DNA of 64,000 nt from Pseudanabaena mucicola str. Chao 1806 (GCF_030323025.1 NZ_CP097329.1:4078001-4142000); one strand, 5' to 3'; shown: positions 28,922 through 38,401, numbered from the stretch's first letter. The notes: generated from the sequence alone by a model not told the origin. Numbers and translations: made by a program.

Positions 28922-30469
28922 ATGGATACAGCAAGTCTCAATGCTCTACTCAATAGTGGCGCGATCTTGCCAGAACTCATTGTCATTGGGACATTGGTAC
29001 TCGTGCTACTCGTCGATCTGATTGCATCGGGTCGCAAGTCGGCAAATGTTCTACCTAATATTGCGATCGCTGGTTTAGCCGCATCCACTGCTGCCCTTGT
29101 GTGGCAGTGGACGGGATTAGAAAATCCGATCGCCTTTTTGGGCAGTTTTAATAGTGACAAACTCAGCATTATTTTTCGCGCCATTATTGCTCTATCGGCT
29201 CTATTGACAATCCTCGTTTCGGTACGTTATCTAGAGCAGTCAGGGGTTGTAGTTGGCGAATATTTAGTAATTTTACTCAGTGCTACCCTCGGCGGCATGT
29301 TCCTCACTGGCTCCGATGAAATGGTGATGGTCTTTGTCTCCCTTGAAACCCTGAGTATTTCGTCTTACTTGCTGTCTGGTTACACCAAACGCGATCCGCG
29401 ATCCAATGAGGCGGCGCTCAAATATTTATTAGTTGGGGCGGCTAGCTCGGCAATTTTCCTTTATGGGATGTCTTTGCTCTATGGACTTTCGGGCGGTGAA
29501 ACCTCTCTTTCGGCGATCGCCTCCAAGATTAGTACTAGCAACACAGCCTTGATCATTGCCATGGTATTTGTGATTGCGGGTATTTCCTTTAAGCTCTCAG
29601 CAGTACCTTTCCATCAATGGACACCTGACGTTTATGAAGGTTCACCTACACCTGTAGTTGCCTTTTTATCGATTGGCTCTAAGGTGGCAGGTTTTGGATT
29701 AGCGCTCAGATTTTTAATTACCGCATTCCCTCTGGCTTCTTTACAATGGCATTACGTCTTTGTCGTATTGACCGTTTTGAGCATGGTCTTAGGTAACGTA
29801 GTGGCGATCGCGCAAACCAGTATGAAGCGGATGTTGGCTTATTCCTCCATTGGTCAGGCTGGTTTTGTAATGCTTGGCATGGCGATCAACTCTGAAGCAG
29901 GTTACGCCAGCATGGTGTTTTACTTAATCCTGTATCTGTTCATGAACATGGGTGCTTTTGCTTGCGTGATCCTGTTTGCTTCCCGCACAGGAACCGATCA
30001 AATCAGTGAATACAGTGGTCTCTACCAAAAAGATCCTTTGCTAACCCTTGCCTTGAGTGTTTGCCTGCTGTCCCTTGGTGGGATTCCCCCTCTCGCTGGT
30101 TTCTTTGGTAAGCTCTATATTTTCTGGGCAGGTTGGCAAGCTCAAGCTTACGGTTTGGTACTACTAGCGCTAGTTATGAGTGTGGTTTCTCTCTACTACT
30201 ACATCCGTGTCATCAAGATGATGGTAGTTAAGGAGCCTCAAGAAATGTCTGCGTCAGTCAAGGATTATCCAGCCATCACTTGGACTCAAACTGGTTTAAA
30301 ACCTCTCCAAGCGGCGATCGTCTTTACACTGATCTTTACAGCGATCGCTGGTATTGCTTCTAACCCTATCTTCTCCCTCTCCAATCAAGCCGTAAAAGAA
30401 ACCCAGTTTCTCCAAGCTAAAGCTCCGAATGCAAAATCAGTAGCAGTCTTACCAATAACTGCACAATAA
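28922..30469 (+). CDS. ndhB: NAD(P)H-quinone oxidoreductase subunit 2
   Basis: A 515-residue polytopic NdhB. Conserved proton-channel blocks include [59 protein letters not shown] (with the TM Lys upstream) and [15 protein letters not shown]. NdhB is a core antiporter-like subunit of cyanobacterial NDH-1 in the thylakoid, serving respiration, cyclic electron flow and CO2 uptake. An AT-rich leader of about 220 bases precedes it and an imperfect hairpin with a T run follows the stop. Confidence 0.96.
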   Translation: MDTASLNALLNSGAILPELIVIGTLVLVLLVDLIASGRKSANVLPNIAIAGLAASTAALVWQWTGLENPIAFLGSFNSDKLSIIFRAIIALSALLTILVSVRYLEQSGVVVGEYLVILLSATLGGMFLTGSDEMVMVFVSLETLSISSYLLSGYTKRDPRSNEAALKYLLVGAASSAIFLYGMSLLYGLSGGETSLSAIASKISTSNTALIIAMVFVIAGISFKLSAVPFHQWTPDVYEGSPTPVVAFLSIGSKVAGFGLALRFLITAFPLASLQWHYVFVVLTVLSMVLGNVVAIAQTSMKRMLAYSSIGQAGFVMLGMAINSEAGYASMVFYLILYLFMNMGAFACVILFASRTGTDQISEYSGLYQKDPLLTLALSVCLLSLGGIPPLAGFFGKLYIFWAGWQAQAYGLVLLALVMSVVSLYYYIRVIKMMVVKEPQEMSASVKDYPAITWTQTGLKPLQAAIVFTLIFTAIAGIASNPIFSLSNQAVKETQFLQAKAPNAKSVAVLPITAQ

Positions 30470-30473
30470 AACA

Positions 30474-30499
30474 AAGGGGGCGCAATGCGTCCCTTTTTT
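30474..30499 (+). terminator. probable ndhB terminator
   Basis: An imperfect stem AAAGGGGGCGC / GCGTCCCTTT followed by a T run begins five bases after the ndhB stop codon, the form of a Rho-independent terminator. Confidence 0.65.
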
Positions 30500-30531
30500 G
30501 GCGTTGCACATATTCATAATGGTTCATAATG

Positions 30532-30611
30532 GGTATTCCTAAGAAGGAAAGGATTGATTGTGGTAAGGATGGGCGGCGCGAAGCACCGCCCATCCTTACC
30601 TATTTAGCACT
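30532..30611. repeat. element with near-perfect 18-bp hairpin
   Basis: Stem 30562-30579 / 30583-30600 (loop GAA) has a single mismatch. Flanking GGGTATTCCTAA and the inverted TTAGCACTACCC resemble the ends of the element at 19440-19522. Confidence 0.5.
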
Positions 30612-30711
30612 ACCCAAATTATTTCTAATGAAGTTTTGAAGCAATCGGATTGTTGAGCTAAGAGTTCATTACAGATCTAAAAATAACGTGAGTTCGAGAT
30701 AATTTGAAACA

Positions 30712-30799
30712 GGCTTTGAGAGAGGGTTTGCTACGCAAACCCTCTCTCAAAGCCCAAAAGTAAAAGCCTTGCTTAGCAAGGCTTTTACTTTTGGGCTTT
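30712..30799. repeat. two overlapping long hairpins
   Basis: Hairpin one has 20-bp perfect arms (30712-30731 / 30735-30754, loop TAC). Hairpin two has 24-bp perfect arms (30749-30772 / 30776-30799, loop TTA). They share the six bases AAAGCC at 30749-30754, so both full stems cannot form at once. No gene lies in the 30470-30930 gap, only these hairpins, the element at 30532 and two terminators. Confidence 0.75.
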
Positions 30800-30897
30800 T
30801 AAAATTTGCCAGCTTAACCCGAACTGACGTTAAAAATATTCTTATGGCTGTTACACTACCTATTTCTAAAATAATATTATTTCTGTCGGGTAATGGC

Positions 30898-30930
30898 ACA
30901 AAAAAGCGGCGGTAAACGCCGCTTTTTTGT
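30898..30930 (-). terminator. ppsA terminator
   Basis: A perfect 14-bp stem (30898-30911 / 30917-30930, loop GTAAA) with A6 and T6 runs abuts the ppsA stop codon, typical of an intrinsic terminator for the leftward gene. Confidence 0.85.
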
Positions 30931-33366
30931 CTACATTTTGGCAAGTTCGAGCATTGTCTTCAAGACAGAATCGGGATTGAGACTGATCGAATCAATGCCT
31001 TGCTCGACAAGGAACTTGGCAAATTCGGGATAGTCGCTGGGAGCTTGACCACAGATACCGATCTTACGATGGTTTGCCTTAGCCTTTTGAATGACTGTAC
31101 GAACCATTGACTTGACTGCTTCATTGCGTTCATCAAAGATATGGGCAACAAGGGAAGAGTCACGATCCAAGCCGAGAGTCAACTGCGTGAGGTCATTGGA
31201 GCCAATGGAAAAGCCGTCAAAGACTTGGGAAAACTCATCCGCCAAGATCACATTACTGGGGATTTCGCACATCACATAGACTTCTAATCCATTTTCGCCA
31301 CGTTTCAAGCCGTGTTTTTCCATTTCTGCGAGTACCTTGCGACCTTCTTCAGGAGTGCGACAGAAAGGAATCATTGGAATTACATTGGTTAAGCCCATGT
31401 CATCACGGACGCGCTTCAGAGCCTTACATTCCAAGCCATAGGCTTCGCGATATTTAGGATCGTAGTAGCGGGATGCACCACGCCAGCCGATCATCGGATT
31501 TTCTTCCTCTGGTTCAAAAGCACGACCACCAAGCAGATTGGCGTACTCATTGCTCTTGAAGTCGGACATTCTGACTACAACAGGTTTGGGATAAAATGCG
31601 GCGGCGATCGTGCCAATACCATGAGCTAATTTGTCTACGAAGAAATCAGCCTTGTTTTCATAGCGTGCTGTCAGTTGCAAGATTTCCCATTTGGCCGCCT
31701 TGTCTTCGAGAGTGTCATAATTCATCAGCGCCAGAGGATGAGCTTTGATATGGTTAGCGATGATGAATTCCATGCGAGCTAAACCGACACCATCGCAGGG
31801 AATGGAAGATAAGCCAAAGGCTTCTTCGGGATTGCCCACGTTCATCAAGATCTTGGTAGAGAGTCTGGGTAAATTATCAAGGGAAGTTTCGACAACATCA
31901 AAGGGAACTAGCCCTTCATAAACCTTTCCTTCTTCCCCTTCAGCACAGGAGATCGTAACTTCCTGACCAGTTGTAAGAACGCCTGTAGCATTACCGCAAC
32001 CAACGATCGCAGGAATACCCATTTCTCGCGCAATAATGGCAGCGTGGCAGGTGCGTCCACCTTGATTAGTGACGATCGCACTAGCCTTTTTCATGATTGG
32101 CTCCCAGTCAGGGTCAGTTTTGTTGGTTACTAGTACTTGCCCTGCTTGGAAATCTTCAATATTATGAACTTCCAAAATTACATTTGCTTTACCTTGACCG
32201 ATCATCTCGCCCACAGCACGACCAGTAATCAAAACATTACTAGAGCCATTCAGTTTGAAATTTCTGAGAATGTTACCTGACTTTTGTGACTGTACGGTTT
32301 CAGGTCTTGCTTGAACGATAAACAATTCTCCAGTCTTGCCATCTTTTGCCCATTCAATATCCATCGGCGACAGTTTACCGCGTACTTCTGAATAGTGCTC
32401 TTCAATGATGCAAGCCCATTCTGCAAGTTTGAGAATCTCTTCATCGGTAATTGCGAACTTGACTCGTTCAGAAACTGAGACAGGAATATTCTTGGTCAGC
32501 TTACCGCCACCAATGTCATAGACCATCTTGATTTCTTTTGTACCGAGGCGTTTTTCGAGAATGGGACGAAAGCCTTGCTTGAGAGTGGGTTTGAAAACGA
32601 AATATTCATCGGGATTGACTGCACCTTGCACCACGTTCTCACCTAAGCCATAGGCAGCAGTGATTAACGCTGCATTTTTAAAGCCTGTCTCGGTGTCGAT
32701 GGAAAACATCACGCCAGAGGATGCAAGATCAGACCTTACCATCTTCTGCACGCCTACGGAGAGCGCAATATCAAAATGATCGAAGCCATTAATCGTGCGA
32801 TAGGAAATGGCACGATCAGTGAAGAGTGAGGCAAAACAGCGATGGCAAGCTTCAACTACTTCATTCGCACCATAGACATTGAGATAGGTCTCTTGTTGTC
32901 CTGCAAAACTGGCATCGGGCAGGTCTTCAGCCGTGGCGCTAGAACGAACCGCAACATCAGATTCCTTACCACATTCATAGCAATCACATAGCTTTTGGTA
33001 GGACATAGCGATCGCCATTTGCAGATCGTCTGGGAATGGTGTACTGAGCACTAAAGCCCTTGCCATGCGACCGCGATCGCGCAGGTTATTCATGTCCTCA
33101 ATGTCAAGATCGGCAAAGAGTTCACGCAGTTTTGCTTCTAGTCCAGCTCTCTCAATGAAATGACGAAAAGCATAGGCTGTAGTTGCAAATCCATTGGGAA
33201 CATTTACTCCCTTCGGCTGAAGTTGGCGAATCATTTCACCAAGAGAAGCATTTTTTCCACCCACAAGCGGAATATCAGCAATCCCTACCTCTTCAAACCA
33301 AAGGACTAATGCTTGTTCTTTGGGAACATTTCTAGATGTTTCTGAGGCTAGAGTTGAGCTAGTCAT
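30931..33366 (-). CDS. ppsA: phosphoenolpyruvate synthase
   Basis: An 811-residue PEP synthase. Domains in order are the ATP-binding pyruvate-phosphate dikinase domain (VGGKNASLGEMIRQL, VRSSATAEDLPDASFAGQQETYLN), the mobile phosphohistidine domain (GGRTCHAAIIAREMGIPAIV) and the PEP-binding barrel (RMEFIIANHIKAHPLAL, SIGSNDLTQLTLGLDRDS, GICGQAPSDYPEFAKFL with the catalytic Cys). It converts pyruvate, ATP and water to PEP, AMP and phosphate. It is a single-gene unit with a strong terminator and a 500-base AT-rich upstream region. Confidence 0.96.
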   Translation of the reverse strand: MTSSTLASETSRNVPKEQALVLWFEEVGIADIPLVGGKNASLGEMIRQLQPKGVNVPNGFATTAYAFRHFIERAGLEAKLRELFADLDIEDMNNLRDRGRMARALVLSTPFPDDLQMAIAMSYQKLCDCYECGKESDVAVRSSATAEDLPDASFAGQQETYLNVYGANEVVEACHRCFASLFTDRAISYRTINGFDHFDIALSVGVQKMVRSDLASSGVMFSIDTETGFKNAALITAAYGLGENVVQGAVNPDEYFVFKPTLKQGFRPILEKRLGTKEIKMVYDIGGGKLTKNIPVSVSERVKFAITDEEILKLAEWACIIEEHYSEVRGKLSPMDIEWAKDGKTGELFIVQARPETVQSQKSGNILRNFKLNGSSNVLITGRAVGEMIGQGKANVILEVHNIEDFQAGQVLVTNKTDPDWEPIMKKASAIVTNQGGRTCHAAIIAREMGIPAIVGCGNATGVLTTGQEVTISCAEGEEGKVYEGLVPFDVVETSLDNLPRLSTKILMNVGNPEEAFGLSSIPCDGVGLARMEFIIANHIKAHPLALMNYDTLEDKAAKWEILQLTARYENKADFFVDKLAHGIGTIAAAFYPKPVVVRMSDFKSNEYANLLGGRAFEPEEENPMIGWRGASRYYDPKYREAYGLECKALKRVRDDMGLTNVIPMIPFCRTPEEGRKVLAEMEKHGLKRGENGLEVYVMCEIPSNVILADEFSQVFDGFSIGSNDLTQLTLGLDRDSSLVAHIFDERNEAVKSMVRTVIQKAKANHRKIGICGQAPSDYPEFAKFLVEQGIDSISLNPDSVLKTMLELAKM

Positions 33367-33781
33367 AATGATTTAACTCCCTAACCAAATTAATGATTAG
33401 ATTAATTCAAGGATTGAGTTTGAAGCCTTTAATCCCACATAGGAGTTTTCGATAACTTAATGCTTTAGAACGCATTAGAACCTATTTTCTAAGTCCTACA
33501 AATTCGGGATTTTAAGGTATAGATAGCCTATAGAGAACCTTTTTATTTTCTAATTATATCTACTGTAAAAGCATCAAATTTGTGAGCCATTACATTTATT
33601 AACTAAGCTTCGCAAAGGTTGACATTCTCTCTTGGTTGATGGTTGTGAAGATTAATTAACAGTTGGAGAGGGAGTTGTTTTTTGTGGGAATTTGCATTTG
33701 ACAGAGATCTCGAAGTTGCTTTCAGATGAGGCTTTAGTGAGAATAGGAACACCGACTTCTCCGCTAATTTTTAAACCAAAT
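33367..33781. other. gene-free region upstream of ppsA
   Basis: No coding sequence, RNA gene or strong repeat was recognised. The base content is AT-rich, and the ppsA promoter must lie here. The only notable word is AAGTCCTA near 33500, resembling the AGGACTTACGCA element ends. Confidence 0.4.
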
Positions 33782-33874
33782 TAGGAATTACGCATTGGGT
33801 AGATGTAGTGCGGGCTTTGCCCGCACTACATCTACCTCAATCCTAATAAATTCGTTCGGTTTGCGTAAGTCCTA
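33782..33874. repeat. MITE-like element, family with AGGACTTACGCA ends (copy 2)
   Basis: Left end TAGGAATTACGCA (33782-33794) and inverted right end TGCGTAAGTCCTA (33862-33874) match with one substitution. The interior has a perfect 18-bp hairpin (33798-33815 / 33819-33836, loop TTT). The termini match copy 1 at 25976-26065, whereas the interior palindromes do not match in sequence. Confidence 0.65.
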
Positions 33875-33880
33875 AATTAA

Positions 33881-34243
33881 TTAGTTGCGAAATCCATATT
33901 CGAGGACAAAAAACTGAGCATTGAAAAGAGCTAATGGTTCTCGGAGCTTGGCTAGTTCTGATTCACATCCATGAATTTCTAAACGAATAAGTTCGGCAAC
34001 TTGAAGGGCTTCCTGCAAAATGCTATCTACATTTTGCAGATGAAACAACAGAGCCTCAGCATCTTCGTAGGCTTCGCGGCAATGGGCAATATTTTCAAAA
34101 AAGCTAAAACCGTAATACAGGCATTTGGGTTCGGTTTTAGTTTGAGTTGTAAAGCGATCGCAGATCGACTTAAACTCGTCTAGCTTACCTTCAGGAATTT
34201 TGAAATAGGGCGCAATGGAGCAACCTGTATCTTGAGTTGACAT
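33881..34243 (-). CDS. small conserved protein, likely dimeric alpha/beta-barrel (ABM-like)
   Basis: A 120-residue soluble protein beginning MSTQDTGCSIAPYFKIPEGKLDEF, with YYGFSFFENIAHCREAYEDAEALL in the middle and FNAQFFVLEYGFRN at the end. The strand-helix pattern and the REAYEDAEA helix resemble small antibiotic-biosynthesis-monooxygenase-like ferredoxin folds. I recall close homologues in proteobacteria and cyanobacteria, but not a characterised function. It stands alone, immediately 3' of a MITE-like element. Confidence 0.65.
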   Translation of the reverse strand: MSTQDTGCSIAPYFKIPEGKLDEFKSICDRFTTQTKTEPKCLYYGFSFFENIAHCREAYEDAEALLFHLQNVDSILQEALQVAELIRLEIHGCESELAKLREPLALFNAQFFVLEYGFRN

Positions 34244-34456
34244 GGTTGATTTTTCCTAATCAGTTTTGAGAGATTTTAGAAATAGATCTTGCCTGATCTG
34301 GCGACCAAAGACTGTAACGATTTATGGCAAGGACTTGTATCAGCAGATGCTACATATCAATAAGGTTTATTAATGCAATCGGCTTTTGTAATGGTCGGTA
34401 GTTCCCAACTGTCAGTAAACTAGAAACAATAGTCTAGAATTTTGGAGACCGCGATC

Positions 34457-36169
34457 GTGACTACAACTAAACCCCGCGATGTACAGGTAATTTACATTGC
34501 TGATGAAACCTATGCCCTGCGATCGCGCAGTTGGAATCGCCTGAGATTTGAAATCGAATATGCATTAGAAAAAGGAACGACAGCCAATTCATTCTTAATT
34601 CAAGGGAACTTGCAAGCGCTAATCGATCCCCCTGGAGGAACATTTACGGAGATTTATCTAGATGAGTTACGCAAGCGAATTAATATTCTCGATATTAGTT
34701 ATGTGGTTCTGGGGCACGTTAACAAAAACCGCATCGACACTCTCAAAGCTTTACTAGAAATTAATAACCGTCTCACCTTTATCTGTACGAATCCAGGGGC
34801 GATCGCTTTACGTCAGAGTTTAGAGGAAACCTACGGCGATAAGCTCAAAATTCAAGTGGTACGCGGTGAAGAGATCCTTGATCTTGGTAAAGGTCATATT
34901 CTCAAATTTATTCCTACATCTACCCCACGCCATCCCGATGAGCTTTGCACCTACGACACCAAAACGCAGATTTTATATACTGACAAGTTTTTTGGCGCTC
35001 ATGTCTGTGGCGATCAGGTTTTTGATGAAGGCTGGAGTCAACTCTTAGGTGATCGCCGCTATTACTTTGATAGCACGATGGCAAACCAAGTCCGCCAGGT
35101 GGAAGCTGCCCTCGATAAGTTCTATGGTGTACCTGTAAATTTTTATGCACCAGGTCATGGACCGATGCTGCGTCACGGATTGCATGAGCTGATCAATCTC
35201 TATCGTCAATGGAGCGAAAATCAAAGGCAACAAAATATTTCCGTAGCCCTGCTCTTTGCCTCCGCCTATGGCAACACCACAACGATCGCTAATGCTCTAG
35301 CAAGGGGCATTACTAAGGCAGGGGTTGCCGTTGAGTTAATTAACTGCGAAAGTGCAGAACCAGAAGAGATTAAAGCAGCGATCGAAAAATCATCGGGATT
35401 CTTGATTGGTTCACCGACTTTAGGCGGACATTTACCCACCCAAGTCCAAACTGCTCTCGGTATCGTTCTATCGACAGCCACGAAAAGCTATCAAGCAGGG
35501 GTATTTGGTTCCTATGGCTGGAGTGGTGAAGCAGTAGATATTATTGCTGGCAAACTTAAGGACGCAGGCTATACCCTTGCTTTCGAGCCAATTCGGATCA
35601 AGTTCACCCCTACCGAAGCTACTTTGCAAATTTGTGAAGAAACAGGTACAGATTTTGCTCAAACCCTCAAGAGAGCAAAAAAAGTTCGCACTACCTTAAA
35701 CCCAGGCAGTACTGTTGAGCAAGCCGTTGGTCGCATTGTCGGTTCCCTCTGTGTCTTGACGGTTAAACGCGGAGAAATTTCTACGGCTATGCTTGCTTCA
35801 TGGGTATCTCAGGCGACCTTTAATCCGCCTGGAATTACCGTTGCAGTGGCGAAGGATCGGGCGATCGAGTCCTATATGCACGAAGGCGATCACTTTGTTT
35901 TGAATATCCTTGAGCAGGGTAAACAACTGCGGAAACACTTCATGAAAAAATTTGCTCCTGGAGAAGATCGCTTTGTGGATGTGCCAGTAGAAGCAACCGA
36001 AGGCGGCTTGATTTTGCCCGATGGCTTGGCATATTTAGAATGCCGTGTTGCCCAAAGAATGGAATGTGGCGATCACTGGCTAATCTATGCGATCGTCGAA
36101 AATGGCAAGCTGTTGCAATCTAACGGTTTAACCGCAATCCATCACCGCAAGACAGCTAGTAATTACTAA
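34457..36169 (+). CDS. diflavin flavodiiron protein, Flv1/Flv2 type
   Basis: A 570-residue three-domain flavodiiron protein: N-terminal metallo-beta-lactamase-like domain (to about 250), flavodoxin domain (SVALLFASAYGNTTTIANAL ... FGSYGWSGEAVD) and the C-terminal flavin reductase domain typical of cyanobacteria (GRIVGSLCVLTVKRGE ... SQATFNPPGITVAV). The usual diiron ligand stretch HxExDH reads H87-V-N89-K-N91-R92, so three ligands are replaced, as in the Flv1/Flv2 branch that pairs with Flv3/Flv4 in O2 photoreduction or PSII protection. The GTG start at 34457 follows the family's N-terminus better than the TTG 15 bases upstream. Confidence 0.88.
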   Translation: MTTTKPRDVQVIYIADETYALRSRSWNRLRFEIEYALEKGTTANSFLIQGNLQALIDPPGGTFTEIYLDELRKRINILDISYVVLGHVNKNRIDTLKALLEINNRLTFICTNPGAIALRQSLEETYGDKLKIQVVRGEEILDLGKGHILKFIPTSTPRHPDELCTYDTKTQILYTDKFFGAHVCGDQVFDEGWSQLLGDRRYYFDSTMANQVRQVEAALDKFYGVPVNFYAPGHGPMLRHGLHELINLYRQWSENQRQQNISVALLFASAYGNTTTIANALARGITKAGVAVELINCESAEPEEIKAAIEKSSGFLIGSPTLGGHLPTQVQTALGIVLSTATKSYQAGVFGSYGWSGEAVDIIAGKLKDAGYTLAFEPIRIKFTPTEATLQICEETGTDFAQTLKRAKKVRTTLNPGSTVEQAVGRIVGSLCVLTVKRGEISTAMLASWVSQATFNPPGITVAVAKDRAIESYMHEGDHFVLNILEQGKQLRKHFMKKFAPGEDRFVDVPVEATEGGLILPDGLAYLECRVAQRMECGDHWLIYAIVENGKLLQSNGLTAIHHRKTASNY

Positions 36170-36207
36170 AAAAAGAGCCGCACAAAGTGCGGCTCTTTTT
36201 TTAGTAA
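36163..36207. terminator. bidirectional terminator between flavodiiron gene and mutM
   Basis: A perfect 21-bp stem (36163-36183 / 36187-36207, loop AAA) with A7/T7 tracts lies between convergent genes and includes the flavodiiron stop codon. Confidence 0.88.
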
Positions 36208-36227
36208 AAGAAGCATGAAACGTCTAT

Positions 36228-37091
36228 CTATAAGCTCTGGCATTGAGCACAAAAATGCGTCGCTCTTCCACCAAGCTTAATTCGAGAAATGACCGTTCCA
36301 CAAACATTACATGGCTGTCCAGTGCGCCGAAATACCCAAGCCGTATCAATGTAATTGCCCTTTAGTCCCGCCACATTCTGGAACGAGCTAAAAGTTGTCC
36401 CCCCCTTAGCAATCCCATCACTAAGCGATCTAATAATTCCTTGATGCAAAGCCTTAACTTGTTCTGAACTAAGAGAATTTGCGGCTTTTTGAGGATGAAT
36501 TTTGCCAAGAAATAGTGACTCATCCGCATAAATATTGCCAATCCCTGCCACAGTCTCTTGATCGAGCAGTACCGTTTTAATTGGGCGACTACTACGTCTC
36601 AGTTTGGTCGCTAAATGCTCAGGCGTAAATTCTTGATCAAAAGGTTCTAAACCTAACTTCTGTAACCCCGTAATAATTGATTCGGTCGCATGATCAGGTG
36701 GAACCCACCACACTTTTCCAAATGTACGCTGATCATCAAACCGCAATTCCTTCTGACCTGAAATTTTTTCCTTTTTCCCTTTTTCCTTTAAAAACAGTCT
36801 TACTCGCGTATGTTTCCCTAGGGTAGTATCGCGATCGCACCAGAGCAAACTCCCCGTCATTCGTAAATGGACACCGAGTTGATTACCCTGAGATAATTTT
36901 GCAATTAAATATTTTCCCCGTCGCTTCCATTCAATAAATTCTGCACCTGTCAGCGCATCTAAAAAAGCTTGTGGACTATCAGGATAGGCGATCGCACGGG
37001 GCAGCAACACGTCACCACCTTCTATCTGCCAACCCAGCGTACTTTCATTTAAACCAATTAGAACTGTCTCAACTTCTGGTAACTCAGGCAT
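36228..37091 (-). CDS. mutM: formamidopyrimidine-DNA glycosylase
   Basis: A 287-residue Fpg/MutM. It begins MPELPEVE with the catalytic Pro2 and Glu3, has GRRGKYLI-like WKRRGKYLIAKL, VAGIGNIYADESLF (helix-two-turn-helix) and a C-terminal zinc finger with CNVC near residue 262 and CAQC at 281-284. It removes 8-oxoguanine and other oxidised purines and cleaves the strand, a useful function in a phototroph. It is the last gene before psaE on the same strand, separated by a hairpin. Confidence 0.95.
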   Translation of the reverse strand: MPELPEVETVLIGLNESTLGWQIEGGDVLLPRAIAYPDSPQAFLDALTGAEFIEWKRRGKYLIAKLSQGNQLGVHLRMTGSLLWCDRDTTLGKHTRVRLFLKEKGKKEKISGQKELRFDDQRTFGKVWWVPPDHATESIITGLQKLGLEPFDQEFTPEHLATKLRRSSRPIKTVLLDQETVAGIGNIYADESLFLGKIHPQKAANSLSSEQVKALHQGIIRSLSDGIAKGGTTFSSFQNVAGLKGNYIDTAWVFRRTGQPCNVCGTVISRIKLGGRATHFCAQCQSL

Positions 37092-37098
37092 TACTTAC

Positions 37099-37143
37099 TA
37101 AAAAAGGTAAAATTTCTGCGTAGCAGAAATTTTACCTTTTTTA
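37099..37143 (-). terminator. psaE terminator hairpin
   Basis: A perfect 21-bp stem (37099-37119 / 37123-37143, loop GTA) with A6/T6 tracts follows the psaE stop and precedes mutM, so psaE is probably transcribed alone. Confidence 0.8.
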
Positions 37144-37150
37144 GAAGAAT

Positions 37151-37342
37151 CTAAGCGACTTCTTCAACTTCATCGATCGCAAAGTTGTTGGTTGCGACAT
37201 TGGAGTAATTGACGCTATCGAAACGAACGATCACTGGGTAAATGATGCCGCTCTTATCAACAGAAGCTACAGTACCGACTTCACGATACCAGTAGGACTC
37301 TTTACGCAAAATGCGAACCTTAGAACCGCGTTGAACTGCCAT
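37151..37342 (-). CDS. psaE: photosystem I reaction centre subunit IV
   Basis: A 63-residue PsaE. The SH3-like fold is recognisable from [39 protein letters not shown] and [16 protein letters not shown]. PsaE sits on the stromal (cytoplasmic) side of photosystem I, helping ferredoxin docking and cyclic electron flow. The length is slightly below the 70-75 residues usual in other cyanobacteria but complete. It is an independent gene with its own terminator. Confidence 0.95.
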   Translation of the reverse strand: MAVQRGSKVRILRKESYWYREVGTVASVDKSGIIYPVIVRFDSVNYSNVATNNFAIDEVEEVA

Positions 37343-37489
37343 AGGTTTATCCTTATTCCTAAAGACTGTAATTTGAAAATAAAATGATTACAGATATCGT
37401 TTCTAGGTTACTGTGATGCGATCTCCTCTGTCTATTTCTAATGCGTTAAGTTTTATTTAGCAAGAGGAGATGCTTAGCATCCCCTTTTG

Positions 37490-37999
37490 CTAACGTACAA
37501 CCACAGTTGTCCCTACAGAAGCCCAACTATAGAGCCATGCAGCATGATCTGGGGCAACATTGGTGCAGCCGTGACTGATCGGGATACCAAAGCTGCGATG
37601 CCAATATGCCCCATGAATGGCGTAGTTGCCACTGTAGTACATCACATGAGGCACATCAGGAACGTTGTAATCTTCCCCTTGCATTCTGGCGGTGGGATAC
37701 TTTGCCTGAATTTTAAAAACACCCGCAGGTGTAGGTGTCGCAGCTTTACCCGTAGAGACAATCACCGAATATACGGCTCTGTTTCCTTGCCATGCAATCA
37801 GAGTCTGACTCCGCCGATTAATCTCAATCCAACGTTTGCCCGATCGCTTTAAAATTTGAATATCGCGATTGCTGACGTAATTACTACGGGACTGGGACTT
37901 TACATCTAGATTAATCCATTCGCCTATGCCCAACAGCAATAATGCTGTGATAAAAATTTTGGGTATAGCTTGCCAATAACTAATCATTTTGAGCATCAA
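37490..37999 (-). CDS. L,D-transpeptidase (YkuD family)
   Basis: A 169-residue protein with an N-terminal hydrophobic segment (PKIFITALLLLGIGEWI, about residues 13-29) acting as signal or anchor. The YkuD catalytic block is HGAYWHRSFGIPISHGCTN with Cys145 as nucleophile, preceded by IEINRRSQTLIAWQG and VSTGKAATPTPAGVF. Such enzymes form 3-3 peptidoglycan cross-links or attach proteins to the wall in the periplasm. The SHGC motif is complete, so activity is expected. Confidence 0.9.
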   Translation of the reverse strand: MMLKMISYWQAIPKIFITALLLLGIGEWINLDVKSQSRSNYVSNRDIQILKRSGKRWIEINRRSQTLIAWQGNRAVYSVIVSTGKAATPTPAGVFKIQAKYPTARMQGEDYNVPDVPHVMYYSGNYAIHGAYWHRSFGIPISHGCTNVAPDHAAWLYSWASVGTTVVVR

Positions 38000-38068
38000 G
38001 TTTGCGTGTTAACAATTATGCCCAAAATCTGATTAGATATGCCAAAAACTTGCATTGCTATAGTTTTA

Positions 38069-38097
38069 CAAGTTACAGGGCATTGCGCTGTAACTTG
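38069..38097 (-). terminator. hairpin downstream of the DUF4090-like gene
   Basis: CAAGTTACAG and CTGTAACTTG pair over an inner GC/GC with one G-G mismatch (13 positions, loop ATT). The position just 3' of the leftward gene suggests a terminator, though the T run is weak. Confidence 0.45.
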
Positions 38098-38113
38098 CGC
38101 TGTAATTTTATAC

Positions 38114-38401
38114 TTACTTGTTGTAGTAGTAAGCAATATCTTTATCTTTGAGTGGGGCAAAGCCTGCATCCAACAATTTTTGATTTAGCTCATCTTGAGG
38201 AATATGCTTTGCGCCAATACGAACAATGCGCGATCGCATTGTATTAGTTACACCACTGCGTTGACGACCAGCTTCTAGGGACATCACACTGTTGTAAAGA
38301 TCCAACTTTTTGGGATCGATGGGTGTGCCATCAAAGTCAATACCTTTGGCGATCGCCACATCAATCGCATCAGCACCCGTTGTTGAAGAATTATCAGACA
38401 T
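38114..38401 (-). CDS. small cyanobacterial conserved protein (DUF4090-like)
   Basis: A 95-residue soluble protein with the segments TTGADAIDVAIAKGIDFDGTP, RQRSGVTNTMRSRIVRIGA and LLDAGFAPLKDKDIAYYYNK. I recall this as the DUF4090 family, restricted to cyanobacteria, with no known function. A GCGATCGC octamer lies within the gene. It is 49 bases downstream of the methyltransferase on the same strand. Confidence 0.7.
   Translation of the reverse strand: MSDNSSTTGADAIDVAIAKGIDFDGTPIDPKKLDLYNSVMSLEAGRQRSGVTNTMRSRIVRIGAKHIPQDELNQKLLDAGFAPLKDKDIAYYYNK

Noticed and set aside
30747-30944. 65-codon - strand frame between ndhB and ppsA
   Set aside because: It reads across a hairpin and the ppsA terminator and overlaps the ppsA end; low-complexity translation.
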